Position numbers and translations under genes: made by a program. From Acheta domesticus (taxonomy: Eukaryota > Arthropoda > Insecta > Orthoptera > Gryllidae), in NCBI GenBank assembly GCA_031308135.1, contig JAHLJT010009436.1, positions 121,745,608 to 121,809,607 on the forward strand: 64,000 bases of DNA, given 5' to 3'. The notes beneath the pieces are model-generated. The model was not told where the DNA came from. It searched no databases and worked only from the letters and a program-made list of their open reading frames with translations. Below, in pieces: positions 1 through 11,575 of the stretch; position 1 is the stretch's first letter, and the number at the start of each line of letters is the position of its first letter.

Positions 1-640
1 GGGGCGAGGCGGGGGCGGTGGAGCGCGCCGCTTCATCTGCATATTCAGATCCGGCCGCTGTGGCGCGGACGGGCTCATCAAGAAACTCACTTCCTAATGG
101 GAGTTTAATTACGTCAGTTAATTAAGTTAGCCACCAAGAAAACGGATTACTTGACAAGAGGAAACATTTGCAACTTTAATTTCGGCGAACGGCTGGATTC
201 TATTTCCGGCGCACAGCTTTCACCCGCCGCGGTCTCACCAGCCGTCTCTCTTCGCGCGCCCCGCCCCGCCCCGCCCCGCTCCGCCCTCGCGCCCTTTTCT
301 CCGCCCTCTCCGTCGCCAAGGCGGGTCGCGGCCGCGCCGAGACGCGCCGGAACAAAAGAAGAGCAAATAGCACAGACATTTGACTTGAAAATCCGGGATT
401 GCGGAAATAAGTTGAGAGAGAAGCCAAGGAAACAATTAGAGTCAAATAAAGCAATCTTTAAACATTCGCCGGCTTGATTGCAGAGGGAGCCAGTGGCTCT
501 TTAGAGCTGCGCGGGTCAGGGGGAGGCTTAGGGGAGGGGGAGGAGATTGCGGCCGCGCCGCGGGTTGGCGCGGGGAGGGAGAGAACAGGGGTGCCCAAGT
601 TCCGTTCTTCAAGTCAAGAGGATGCGCGAATGAGCCGTGC
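1..640. promoter_or_regulatory. CpG-rich island 1
   Basis: GC-rich, CpG-dense stretch at the left edge, continuing out of the window. It has a run of overlapping GC boxes (CCCCGCC type) near 258-280. Near 105-126 a cluster reads TTTAATTACGTCAG followed by TTAATTAAG, which combines two TAATTA homeodomain-type words with an ACGTCA CREB half-site. ORFs here are short, low-complexity (Pro/Arg/Ala) and open on both strands, as expected of GC-rich DNA, so none is called coding. A regulatory role is inferred from composition and motif clustering only. Confidence 0.55.
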
Positions 641-720
641 ATGCAGTGTATTACTGCACGGAGACATGGTGGTACCACAGAGCTTGTTGGTTTTTGATTG
701 GCACGTAATGTGGTAAACGT

Positions 721-1610
721 GTGCATCTCCAACTATACTTTATTGCAAAGCTACAGTGCAAAACCTTCACTCTTAAAACTTCAGGTTGAGTAAAAATCCA
801 TTTAGACACAATTGTTTATGCTTAGTCGTCTTCCAAAATGCCTCTACTAGTCACTCAATCTCTAACTCTTAAATGAGATCAACGATCCCAAATGTTTAAA
901 GCATCTATTTGAAGTTGAAGAAACTTAACGTGGCGGCATGTTAATTCAATATATTTATTGCAAATCATAAGCAAACTGTTTAATTTTGAAGAATGTAAAG
1001 TGCTCATCACGGCAGAGAATCTGCTGATTTATTACGTGGCGATGAAGTATGCAGGCTATTTTTTGACAATACGAATTACACAATTAAATTCCAAACGTTA
1101 CATGCACCGGAAATTTACACCTACACAATAACATTCAATTCATCAATTTAGAAAGTGAAAGGAAGCTTAATCAGTTCAGTATTGTCAAAGTGTGTATAAA
1201 ATTAAAAGCTTCTTTTGGAACCTTCAATTGAAAGAATTTTAAAAAAATTATTGGATGCCAAGCTAAGGAAAATGCACTCTAATATCTGAAAGGCAAACTC
1301 AAATGCAATCATTTGAGATTATTACTTAGCTTCGAAAGTAAAACAAATATTAGTCATGCAAACTTCACGTAAGAGAGAATACATATTCGATCAGCCAAAG
1401 TGTCTTCTCAATTTATTAGTTTAGTTTCAAAAGAACTAGTTTCTCACTACGAGTTTCTTTCGAATATTAAAAGAAGTTCAAGGACTAGACACATGTGTTT
1501 TTTTTTTAATACTGCACATGATTTTGATGTAAACATTCTTTCGTCATTACACATTTATTCCTCAATTTGATCATGCCCAGAAAACACAACGAAGAAAAAT
1601 TAAACGCTCG
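721..1610. other. AT-rich spacer, nothing recognised
   Basis: AT-rich DNA with homopolymer runs (for example poly-T near 1500). No long ORF, repeat family or RNA gene could be recognised on either strand. Confidence 0.6.
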
Positions 1611-1614
1611 GTAG

Positions 1615-1960
1615 AGTATAGGCCCGACGACTTATCTGTGAAGGAGCGAGCGCCGGCCTCGGGAAACGCCTCGTGCCCTGGCGCGCGTGGCGCAGCCTGG
1701 CGACAGCGCAGCCCGGCCGGGGACGCCGCGTCGGCGGCAACTGGAGAGTTATTGCGGTCCTCGCAGCCGTAACCGACGCGCCAGCGCGGGGGAAAACCCG
1801 CTGAATGGAAGGGCGGGGAAGAAGGGCTGTCCCTACAGGGGCCCGCCCCGTCACCACCCCTCCCTCCCTCCCTCTCGGTATATTCCAACCACACCCCCGC
1901 CGCCCTGCATATCGAAGGCCGCAAAGGAACGGGGGAGCGCCAGACGAGAAACTGTATGAG
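1615..1960. promoter_or_regulatory. CpG-rich island 2
   Basis: Short GC/CpG-rich block with sharp AT-rich borders. It ends in a polypyrimidine tract near 1855-1880 made of CCCTCC-type units. The ORFs in it are mirrored on the opposite strand and have no recognisable domain. Confidence 0.5.
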
Positions 1961-2109
1961 CAGCAAGCAGTGGTGAAAGGGAGCAGGTTTCGATATTACC
2001 AAGGATTTGGGGTGTAGTATGTTGTTTCCGCTACCGTTCATTTTTCTATTCTCTGCCGGGAGAAGCTACTTTTTTTTTACGCTTCGAAAAATTCACAAAT
2101 CCACGTGCT

Positions 2110-2470
2110 CGCAACTTCCCTAGTTAAGCGGCGGCACGCCAATAACGGGGGAATTCGCGGAGTGAAATGTGACGTAAAAAGAGATGGATAGCGCTAATAA
2201 ACGGAGCAGGAGACCTCGCGTGGGAGAGGCGCTGTTTAACTGGATCTGGCCAGGAGCCTCCCCGCTGGTCGTTCGCGCGCTCTGTAATAAGTAGAACCTG
2301 TTTGAAGCGCGCCCCTCTGTTTATTGCGGCGCAGGAGAACAGAAGGCCGCGCGGGGAGTGCGGAGCGGGGAGGAAGTCCGTCAGGCGGCGCGTGTCATGG
2401 AAACGGGGCGATGCGGAGGGCGATGTTTGCGCGCGCAGCGCGGACTGTTTGCGCGTTTGTGACGAACTAC
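2110..2470. promoter_or_regulatory. CpG-rich island 3
   Basis: CpG-rich block with embedded AT words: GTGACGTAA near 2169, TAATAAAC at 2195-2202 and TGTTTATTG at 2319-2327. The last two resemble FOX (forkhead) sites in opposite orientations. No coding sequence was recognised. Enhancer-like function is inference. Confidence 0.45.
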
Positions 2471-2775
2471 GATTTCAGTAACGAAGAATAGAAGAGAAGA
2501 AAATTGAAAGAGTTTGGATAGCTCTTGGACGAAGAACTGACGTACTACTTTTAAAGATCTGGGAGTAGAGGTGTCACTATCTTAGCCAATAGCTGAAAAC
2601 TCAAAAATATTTTTTTTTCAAATGATACATAACGTTTCAAGGGCATGTTTAAATTCAATGATACTCAACACGTAAAGATATTTTCTTACTGTTAATTTTT
2701 AGAACATAGGTATGAAACAAACTCCAGACTCCTGATTTCATCGTAGTAAAATAGTATTATATCCAACTTTGAAAT
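2471..2775. other. AT-rich spacer
   Basis: AT-rich noncoding DNA between island 3 and the ATT array that abuts the first LINE fragment. Nothing else was recognised. Confidence 0.6.
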
Positions 2776-2777
2776 TT

Positions 2778-2800
2778 TATTATTACTATTATTATTATTG
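2778..2800. repeat. ATT/TAA microsatellite at LINE 3' junction
   Basis: Slightly imperfect (ATT)n directly at the 3' end of the minus-strand LINE fragment that starts at 2800. A second, longer ATT array closes the other end at 3540-3587, so the LINE sits inside TAA-type repeats. Confidence 0.7.
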
Positions 2801-3539
2801 TTCCTCTAAATCACGACTAAAGATGTTATGTGTCGGCTGAATATACAATATACTCCAGGTTGCAACCAGCTACCTAAGGAGTAGATCTAGGGACTGTCGG
2901 TGCCTCTACAATACTTTGCGTAAAATGTGGGCTGTTCCAAATAAAGCAATTTCTTGCACTTCCCAGTCTTTTGAATTACCTCGGAGTTTAGACAAGTTCT
3001 TACACAAATTTTGCGGAACAAATCCCAGAGCTCCGATAACTATCGGGACCACCTGTGCTTTTACGCCCCACATTCGGCTGATCTCGATTTCCAAACTCGT
3101 GTATTTAAGACGTTTCTCTGCCTCCTTGGTAACGACGTTTTGATCGCAAGGTACAGCAACATCCACAAGTAAACACGATTTTTTCTCCAAATCCCGGATG
3201 ACTATATCCGGTTTGTTTGCCGCTATCGTGCGATCAGTTTGAATTTGTTGATCGTACAATATCGTACAATCCAACAGACGTCACCAGTTTCGGTGAGTGT
3301 TTGTACCACTTGGGGCATGTGTTCAGAACTTCGAGGGCGTTACAGATCTGCCAGTGGAGGTAGCTACACACCCTGTCGTGTGTTTTCAAGTATTCGGTCT
3401 TTGCTAGGATTGGACAAGCTGAGACAATATGATCAATGGTTTCTAAGTGTTCCTGACAAATGCGGCATTTATCATCTTGGGAAATTTTGAGAACCGCTTT
3501 ATCATAATGTCGTGTTCTCAAGGCCTGATCTTGGGCAGC

Positions 3540-3540
<1 letters not shown>
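2800..3540 (-). pseudogene. R4/Dong-like non-LTR retrotransposon, 3' fragment (LINE copy 1)
   Basis: This is a 5'-truncated LINE encoding only the C-terminal part of its polyprotein, read from 3540 down to 2906, then a 3' UTR to about 2800. The upstream frame carries a zinc knuckle CRIC...H...C that fits CX2CX8HX4C exactly (CRICQEHLETIDHIVSACP). The next frame carries a restriction-like endonuclease signature: KPD, then a second acidic residue 14 residues later in LLVDVAVP, then KRLKY. A knuckle plus restriction-like endonuclease C-terminal to the reverse transcriptase is typical of the R2/R4/Dong group. The two frames overlap at 3234-3274, and comparison with LINE copy 2 points to a 2-bp deletion near 3265. 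The reverse transcriptase itself is missing. TAA repeats at both ends fit the known preference of Dong-type elements for TAA microsatellites. Clade assignment is from motifs only. Confidence 0.75.

Positions 3541-3587
<47 letters not shown>
3540..3587. repeat. (ATT)n microsatellite
   Basis: About 16 uninterrupted ATT units at the 5' end of LINE copy 1. It produces a poly-isoleucine ORF on the minus strand that should not be read as protein. Confidence 0.95.
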
Positions 3588-3600
3588 GAACACTGTATTT

Positions 3601-4060
3601 AAGTAACTTTGTAAGTAACTAAAGAGGAAAACGAGACGATGATACTAATAAGAGAAAAAGATGAACCGGATGAAGAAATGTTCAAATGTGTAAATAAATT
3701 AGCAGTATTTCCTGCAGCATTTCAATAGTTTTTATATTCTACGTAGTAGTTTAAGAGAAAGTAAATGAGAAGGAAGTTTGAAATAAGTGTTACATGAAAA
3801 CAAAAAGAATTGAAATCATACTATACATCTCATAAACAGCAGAACTAACTGATTAACTAGTTTCAAGAGAGTTTATATGGAATGATTAAGTGAGAGACGA
3901 AAATGTATCAGTGAATGAATTGAGAGGTTATATTAAAACATGCAGAAACCCTGACAAGTTCATGATGTTGGTGAAAGCTCACAATTCACGACCGGAAAGA
4001 CAGCACAATAGTGAAGTATGTGAGTAGCAGAGTACTGAAGAAGACTAGCCGCATATATCC
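3601..4060. other. AT-rich spacer, nothing recognised
   Basis: Purine-rich, AT-rich DNA without a convincing ORF, repeat or RNA gene. Confidence 0.6.
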
Positions 4061-4084
4061 GGTTGTATCCGGTAGGATGATTCA

Positions 4085-5160
4085 GTGGAGGATTTGCGCG
4101 GAGATGCGCGGCGAACTCGCTTCCCGTGGATCGGCAACGAGGATCAGAGCGAGGAGGGGCGGGCTACAGCATTGAGAGCGGATGAATCTGGGCGACGAGA
4201 GTTTGCCGAGCGGACGCAACGCGGTCTCCAGGGAAAGCAGGGACACCCCGGCGACAACGCGTCCGTCCCGTTCAAACGCGTCTCTGGCCCGCTATCGCCA
4301 CCACTTCCGCCGATGTCTCCGCCATCGCCGCCGTCACCACCGCCAGCATCTCCGCCGCTACCACCGACGCCGCTACCACCGACGCCGCTACCACCGACGC
4401 CGCTACCACCGACGCCGCTACCACCGACGCCGCTACCACCGACGCCGCTACCACCGACGCCGCTATCACCGACGCCGCTACCACCGACGCCGCTACCACC
4501 GACGCCGCTACCACCGACGCCGCTACCACCGACGCCGCTACCACCGACGCCGCTACCACCGACGCCGCTACCACCGACGCCGCTACCACCGACGCCGCTA
4601 CCACCGACGCCGCTACCACCGACGCCGCTACCACCGACGCCGCTACCACCGACGCCGCTACCACCGACGCCGCTACCACCGACGCCGCTACCACCGACGC
4701 CGCTACCACCGACGCCGCTACCACCGACGCCGCTACCACCGACACCGCTACCACCGACACCGCTACCACCGACACCGCTACCACCGACACCGCTACCACC
4801 GACATTGCTTCCACCAACACCGCTACCACCGCCGCCGTTACTACCGGCGGCACTGCCACCGCCACCGTACACTCCCGAGAGCGTCCACCGACGGGCAGCT
4901 CCACGGGGCAGTGAAGCGTGGTAACCCCGACGGAGAGGGCGGGCGGGTGGATGGTCGGACAGGCACGGGCGAGTGGGCGGGAGGGCGAGCGGGCTCGACC
5001 GCGCGGAAACGCAACAACAGCGCGAGCGCTGATCCCATAATCCCGCCGGCGCGGCCCGCCTCCCACGCACTGTGTCGCGGGTGCGTTGGGCCCGCGTTTT
5101 GTGTTCCTGCCACCGCCCCGCCCCCTCTTCTGTCGTCTTGTCTGGTTGGTCCTCTCTCCG
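4085..5160. promoter_or_regulatory. CpG-rich island 4
   Basis: Long GC-rich island whose centre is the 15-bp minisatellite at 4366-4830. All three plus frames and two minus frames stay open through it for 270-350 codons, because the unit is a multiple of three and has no stop in those frames. The predicted chains are PLPPT, RRRYH, SGVGG and SVVAA repeats. The flanks at 4085-4350 and 4860-5160 are unique CpG-rich DNA. Confidence 0.55.
4366..4830. repeat. 15-bp GC-rich minisatellite (about 31 units)
   Basis: Tandem array of GACGCCGCTACCACC. Most units are identical. One unit near 4461 has GCTATCACC. The right end carries four consecutive GACACC-type units (4741-4800) and then more diverged units up to about 4830. 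The gradient from identical core to variant edge suggests recent expansion and homogenisation from within. Confidence 0.95.
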
Positions 5161-5164
5161 ACGT

Positions 5165-5725
5165 GGAATTCTCTGTCCTTTACAGCTCTATACTTTCTGC
5201 TCACTTTCTCATGAACACTACAAACTTGGTTACTTGGTTCTAACCAGTATTTATTCCTCTACGAGGCCATGGCATTTGCATATTTTACCTCTAGTTTTGG
5301 TGTTTTATTTAGCAATTTTATGTTGAATTTTTTCTCGCTAACAGGCAATTTTCTTTTTTGTAGTAGTCACAATTGTCTCCCAAAATTGAATTATTTTTAA
5401 TTTCTTTATAAAATAATTATCTTCCCTTAGGATCCATATGTACAGATGAATCAAACTATCACAATTTGCACTATTTTAGTATCCTCGTTAGTGACTCCGA
5501 GCTTGTTCTGCCTATACGACCGCCCTCGCATAGCCTCTCTCTCAATCACGAGAGCGTTCCCCTATCTACAGTTCCTGTACTTCGACCCTGCCCAGCAATA
5601 GACTGCATCGGCGCCCCAGCTCCAAGTGAACATTACCGCTTTCCCGTTCTATTGCAAACCGAGCCATGGCCGATGCTATTCCTCGCCCCGATCCTTAATC
5701 CTTACCTCTGCCTGCGGTGCGTACG
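5165..5725. other. AT-rich spacer
   Basis: Mixed AT-rich DNA, pyrimidine-rich around 5500-5600. No gene or repeat was recognised. Confidence 0.55.
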
Positions 5726-5729
5726 TCCT

Positions 5730-6720
5730 CGTGTTCCGGCGCGTAGAGTTTCACAACGCACGCAAGCACGCGCCCTCAAATCGCAGCGGCGCGGTGGCGG
5801 CGACGCAGCAAAGGAAAGGGTTTTCATTTACAGAAACGCGCGTCGAACAAAATTACCTCGTAATGGGAACACGAACAATATAATTTGCCTACAATGTCTG
5901 CTATTATCAAGTCGAACCTTCGTAGGACTTTAACACAATTTCCTCCGTCGCGCTGGAAAGGTTCAACGTGGGAAAGGGAGAAAGAGGAGGGAGCCAATTT
6001 TGTCGGCATTAACTTCACGAGTCCTCGCGTCGAGTCGCGGCAAAGAGCGCGCGAGCGGGTCACAATTGCAGCCTCCGCCGCAGCGGGTAAAACTCCAGCG
6101 CAGGCCAAGCGATTAGAGGAACGCGGAGTTGGCGCGGACAGATGGCGGGCGGAGTGACGGACGGAACCACAAGCGTCAGGAAAAGAGAAGAGAGGAGCAG
6201 GAGTGATGGATACACAGGAAGAAGGAGAGCAAAGGGGAGATGGGAAAAGTGGTGGTAACTGCGGATAAAAGTGGTGAAGGATAGAACAGGATCCAGCGTC
6301 ATGGTCAGTGGAAGAAGCAAACGGAGATAGAGAGTAGCTGGTGTGAGGGATGGAGAGGACGGCGAGGAACCGTTGAGGCGAGGGGCACAGCGACAGTGGT
6401 AGTAAGAAGAGGAGTCAGCGTGGGCCGCAAAGGGCCACGGAGGGCAGTGGGAGCGGAAGGGAAGGTGCTGCCTCTCCAGAGTTGGCGGGAGTTCGAGTTG
6501 GCTCGTCGAACTTCCGTGCGCCCCCCCCGCGCACACACACACACACACACACACTCACGCCGTCGGCACCCGCGCGACAACTTTTGATGCGGCTGCATCC
6601 ACGCGGCCGAGGAGGAAATGTGCCAGAGCGACAGTGACGGGCGCAGGCGAAATCAGAGGACAGCGGTCGTCCGCTGAAGAACAGTGGAGCGGAGCGCTTT
6701 GTCGGAATGCAGTGACAAAA
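5730..6720. promoter_or_regulatory. CpG-rich island 5 (composite)
   Basis: Three CpG-rich patches (about 5730-5800, 6000-6160 and 6340-6700) separated by neutral DNA. The minus-strand ORF at 6060-6554 (164 codons) starts with Cys/Val codons from the CA/TG microsatellite and is not a convincing protein. Confidence 0.45.
6532..6554. repeat. (CA)n microsatellite
   Basis: About 11 CA dinucleotides inside CpG island 5. Confidence 0.95.
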
Positions 6721-8160
6721 TTACTGAGCAATGAAATCTTTTCAGTAGTATTTCAGAAAGAGAAATACTGAAAATGGCGAAAAAGAAATGAATGAAAATG
6801 CATGGCAGGGGGCATCAAATGGAAGTGTGTACACTGTGGGACGAGAGATGAAGATGGAGGGGGCTCTCAAAAACAGTAAATTGCCCGAATATGGAATGCT
6901 TTTTATATTTTCATCTAAGACTTCACAAATAAGCGCAAATTTGAAGACTAGACAGTTACTTAAACTGGTCAAATATAAACCCGTGTGGTTAATTTATTCA
7001 TAAAAATCTATTAGAAATTCACGATATTTCGTAGTCAAAAGAGGTCTACATGAGGCGTACTCAGTTTCTAAAGTGGAAAAGTGAATGCTTTTTTCTTTTT
7101 AGTATATAATAAATACATTAACGTCTAGAACTAGGTTTATTTAAGCGAAAATACATATTTGATTTCATTTTACTGACAATTTCTGCAGACGAAATTCTTC
7201 TATGGATTACCTGCTTATGGGACATTAGCCCGCTTCTTACACTTCTGACACTGAGTTTAATCAGTTGAGCACTTGGATCATCCACAGTAGATATAGAATG
7301 CCAACACTAATATGTTACAAAATGCAACTTAACGTATAGAGCAGAAAGAACGATGTGCATTTTACATACAGTAGCAATGCGGAATATTCTACTTTACAAC
7401 AGTGCTTTTATTCCATATTAGGTACATAACCATATTGCTTCCAAGCTGTTTCAGGGTCAAAATCTTCATCAATGTTCTTCATATATTACATGATATTTCC
7501 TTAGATATACAACTAACACACTATATACAGATAATAGTTATAATATTTATGTCACATGAGTAATAGCAATTCTTTTATTTACTACTTCAATATTTTTGTT
7601 CACGCTCTGAAGACAACACGCTCTGCCAATTCACTCAAGTGTTTCAACTCAAAAAAAATCTACGCTCGATCAACGGCCTCTTCAAATTCGCAAATTTTGT
7701 CTCAAGACGTCGGCTCAATATAGGCCCAATGCTTCGATATTTCACATTAGGAACGTATTACACATTAGGGAACTTTACCCTATTGGGGGGGAAAGTAGTC
7801 GATGCTATGGTGGTGATAAGAGGTCTATCGCAGTTGAATGAAAAGAAAAGATTGAATTCCGTATTTGTGCAAAGAAAAGTATATTTTTGAAGATGTGAAG
7901 AGAAATCACAGATGATTGTTTGTGTGATTCGTGCGTGGTTGACGGGGAAGATGAATTGGTGATAATGAGCCAACCAAAAACCTAGGAGAAAACCTTGAAT
8001 AAATGTAAGAACTAAGAAAACATTCCATTTCTTACAGTTCATTACAAAGATAAATATTTCAAAGCATGCAAATGAGACAATTTGAACAGCGAGAAAAAAG
8101 TTGGTATTAAATGAGCAGTAACAGTTTTGAAACTAATGTAGAGGTTATTTCGGAAAATAA
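6721..8160. other. AT-rich spacer, nothing recognised
   Basis: Long AT-rich noncoding block. ORFs up to about 94 codons exist, but none shows a recognisable domain and none is supported by flanking splice or promoter signals. Confidence 0.55.
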
Positions 8161-8179
8161 AGTTATATAATTATAAAAA

Positions 8180-8490
8180 AGGATCATGAAATGTGAAGAG
8201 CATTGTACAAAAAGACACACACGACTCTCAGCCTTTGCCCAGGTGAAATTTCATGCGTGATGCGTATGTGAACGAGTTGCCTTCCCGGAATATGAAGTGC
8301 TTCCAGGAGTAAGGTCGCAACATAAGTCACTGAAGCGTGACCCCGCCGCGCGGAATAGGTCTCGAGTGAGGGTGAAGTTGGAATGGTAATGAAAACAACG
8401 CGGGTTCGCAGCGAAGTATCGAACCAATTACTCTAAGAGTCAGCCTTGAAAGTCGGAGAGTCGTAATCCATGCGCCACTGGTTCCGTTGC
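8180..8490 (-). mobile_element. tRNA-derived SINE-like element (S3)
   Basis: On the minus strand an A-box-like TGGCGCATGGA (plus 8467-8477) is followed about 40 nt later by a B-box-like GGTTCGATACTT (plus 8414-8425). This is the layout of an RNA polymerase III promoter in a tRNA-derived SINE head. The body runs leftwards through a GC-rich part to about 8180, where AT-rich DNA resumes. The body does not match the two other SINE-like copies in this window, so it is probably a different family. The ends and target duplication were not resolved. Confidence 0.5.
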
Positions 8491-8499
8491 ACAGGCTGC

Positions 8500-9585
8500 G
8501 CTCCTTTTGTGTTAAATTAAAAGCGAAAATATTGTTTTACGAGGGTCGCCGCGAAAACAGCCACTAGCGCGAAGTGACGTCAATGGAAAGTTTGAGACTA
8601 AGTCGGCATGAGCGCAGGCGGTGCAACGGATCAGATGGAAGTGCGGAGCGTTCAGGAAAGCAAAGTAGCAATCCACAAAGGTAAAGGGGAGAGTGTTTCA
8701 AAAATTAATACAAGTGGCGAACTTTCTTCAATCAAATGGGTGTTTCCAAAGTACAGCGTACTTGTCATTTTACAAGTATTGCATTAGTGGAGTTGAATCA
8801 CCCAGTCTTAAAAAATGTAGAAATCTATTTCGTCCATCAGTTATTTTCACAAAAAAAAGTTCTAATTCGTTCTAGTCATTCTGTTTCTGCAACATCGATT
8901 CTAGTTTGTGTATAAACTGAATATTTTCAACACTTTATTTATAATGTTATCATATAATTTGTGTTATTCGTTACAAGTACAGGAACATCCAATACTATAA
9001 TAAAATGCTAACAATTTCCTCTTTTCCATTTATTCCGGACACCAGTTTCTTTGTTTTTCTTCTTGGAGATGGATCTTTCTTCTTGTTGTTTTTGAATGTC
9101 TCTTTTCTTAACAATATCCTTATAATTATTTGAAAAGTGTTTTATAAAGAATTTTTACACCGCGTCATCATTTAACAACCACAAAAAAATTCTTTTCACA
9201 TGAATATTTATGAATTTCGTAAAATTGTACTTACTAAATTTTAAATTTTCACGAAATAATTAGTAGGCAAAAATGTTTACCATCTAGATACTTCAATTTG
9301 ATTTCAATATAAAACGAATGTATTACAAATTTAAGTTGAAGTTTTAAAACATATTAGTTCAAAAATAATAATTGAGTACTATCGATAAATACGCGTCATT
9401 AAAATTCGTACCTGAAACATTATTTAGTACTCGTAAAAACGACAAAAATATCACCATCAAAAGCGGTCGCGCCACGCCAGTGTTGGTCCGTGTGTTTCGA
9501 ACTGACACATTAAATTATTTCAACCATTCGCCTGTGTTTACACAGTAAACATTTCGGGCTTGGAATAATGACTAAAGTAACAATG
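8500..9585. other. AT-rich spacer, nothing recognised
   Basis: AT-rich noncoding DNA with a mildly GC-richer patch at 8540-8660 and a GC-richer patch near 9460-9500. No gene was recognised. Confidence 0.55.
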
Positions 9586-9589
9586 TCGC

Positions 9590-9930
9590 CATTTGTGGAA
9601 GCGGTAGGCACTGCTGGAAGCAGCGGGGAGCACTCGCAACATCGCACGGCGATGTACTCCAGCAGCTAATTACCCTCCTCGAGGTGGAGAATATCGACCC
9701 TGGCTCGGGCCGCTTGCGCGCCGCAAGGACCGCTCGGCGCTTTGAGGTTTTTTCGCTCAGGACCTTTCTCCCTCCCGGATTATTTAAATAATATATGAAT
9801 TAACATGAAGTTCTGGAGGATTTTTAAAACTGGGAGGCGGTTCAAACGGTGTCTGCGCGGAGAGCCCTTGTAGTCTCCGGCGAAATCCTCCCGGCGACCT
9901 CGTTTCGGTTTTCGCAGAGCTTCGTGAATG
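9590..9930. promoter_or_regulatory. CpG-rich island 6
   Basis: Small island with a TAATTA homeodomain-type word in GCTAATTACC (9665-9674), followed by CpG-rich DNA up to about 9760, an AT-rich gap and a second small CpG patch. No coding exon was recognised. Confidence 0.4.
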
Positions 9931-11078
9931 TGCGAATTAAGAAACAGGCCTCGTTTGCAAAGATTACGAAGAAGATCTTACGTTTTTGCGTAAGCTGGAC
10001 TTACCCATTTAATTTTCCCGCAGATGGGGGTAACAAAAGAATAATGTAAAATTTTTTTTTTCGTTTCATTTTGAGGTTAAAGTTCAACAATCTAATGTCT
10101 CTACTTATTAATTATTTTACTTCAAATCTCTAATCAAATGCTACATTAAATCATTATCCATAATTATTATTATTTCTGAAAAGCGGCGACTTAAATTGAG
10201 TTTACAACACATTTTGTTTATATTAATTAAATATAGTATTATTTTTAAATTTATTACATAAAGGAAGAAACTACTGAAATATGAAGAGAAACTAAAGTCC
10301 TTGTGTCAAAATTTCGAGAAATATATATTTAAATATATCGAAATTGATACCTTAAATCTTATTTCAGTTTCTCATTCTTAATCATAGTACTATCAAATTT
10401 AATGTGAAATGTATTTTTTTACAAGTTTAATAGATTTTTTGACCAAACCATAAATCAACTTATAATTTATAATAAAATATCTTCAAATTGGATCTTCTCA
10501 ACTGCTGGGAACGCAAATGAACATATTCTGTTCGCAAAGGGAACTACATAACTTCGGTAATTACATCGAATTGTTTAAATCCCTAGTAATGCCAACGCGT
10601 TTGTTCTTGCAAGATCAACAGTATTTGCTTGTTGTTGAAAGGACTGAACCCGTGAAAGCTACATAATTGTTATAACATCACATACAGCATTTGGTATACG
10701 AAACAGATATATGCACTTGATGCGCTATGAAGTTATAATGTTAATATGTAAATGTCATAGAGACAGAGAAAAATACTGTCTTATAATATTTTTAATAATA
10801 AGATTGTTTCACACGTTTATTCTCTCCATCCTCTGGAAAAGAGAGAACATAAATTATGCATATAATGTTTTCACAAGAAAAACGAGTAAACCTCATTGAA
10901 ACAGATCTTTGTTGGTACCTTTGTCTCCTTCACTGCCACTACTTTTCAACTGCATTATCGTAATTATATCGTTGCATGGACGTTTTTTTTTATGTGATAG
11001 AATGTAATCTTCTCAGAAGATCTTATGTCACAGCTAAACCTTTGGAACTTTACCATCTTATTTTAAGCAAACCTCAAT
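9931..11078. other. AT-rich spacer, nothing recognised
   Basis: Very AT-rich DNA with many short A/T runs. No convincing ORF or repeat was found. Confidence 0.6.
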
Positions 11079-11082
11079 ATTC

Positions 11083-11575
11083 TGTGGCGTCGTGGTAGCT
11101 CAATGATGATACTAACACGAGCTCTATTTACAATCATATTTATTTACAATATGTTACAAATATATACAGCTCTGGGGTTATTTTCGCTAATCTTCCCATA
11201 CTCTGGCTAGTGCAGATCTTCCACCCTGTCGCTTTACTGTGCCGGTATTAATACCCGAACACCCAGTGCAATGCACTCGTAGTGTCTCAAGGAGTGCACA
11301 CCCGCTTCCCGGGCAAGAACACTGCGAACAGAAAGCGAAGTCTTGCCCGGTTACATCTGTTGTTCATGTTTTTGACGGTCATGTGATCGCCTACAGCCTC
11401 GAGTATGGCCGCCCACCTCTCATATGCACACCCATGCGTCTTGGGGGCCGCTGTACCCCCTTCCCCCAGCGGGCCATTTTTTTGCCACCCTTGGCTCCCC
11501 CTGTGGTTGCCTGCATTCCGATGCCCACTGGCACCTTCGGAAGCAGGCAACCTGATGCCAACTAATGACGTTACA
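11083..11575 (-). mobile_element. Probable solo LTR (Ty3/gypsy-like)
   Basis: Read on the minus strand, this 493-bp block starts TGTAACGTC and ends GCCACA, so it has TG...CA ends. It has a GC-rich 5' part and an AATAAA-containing AT-rich 3' part (minus AAATAAATATG near plus 11145), which fits a U3-R-U5 order with a polyadenylation signal. The flanking 4-mers are ATTC (11079-11082) and GTTC (11576-11579), a target duplication with one mismatch. No internal gag-pol or second LTR lies nearby, so a solo LTR is the simplest reading. TGTAACG starts are common in gypsy-type LTRs. Family assignment is inference. Confidence 0.45.

Noticed and set aside
4366..4830. CRISPR-like array
   Set aside because: Units are contiguous with no unique spacers, and the context is eukaryotic.
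4085..5243. Proline-, arginine- or glycine-rich proteins of 279-353 residues
   Set aside because: Products of the 15-bp minisatellite read in several frames. Nothing singles out one frame as coding.
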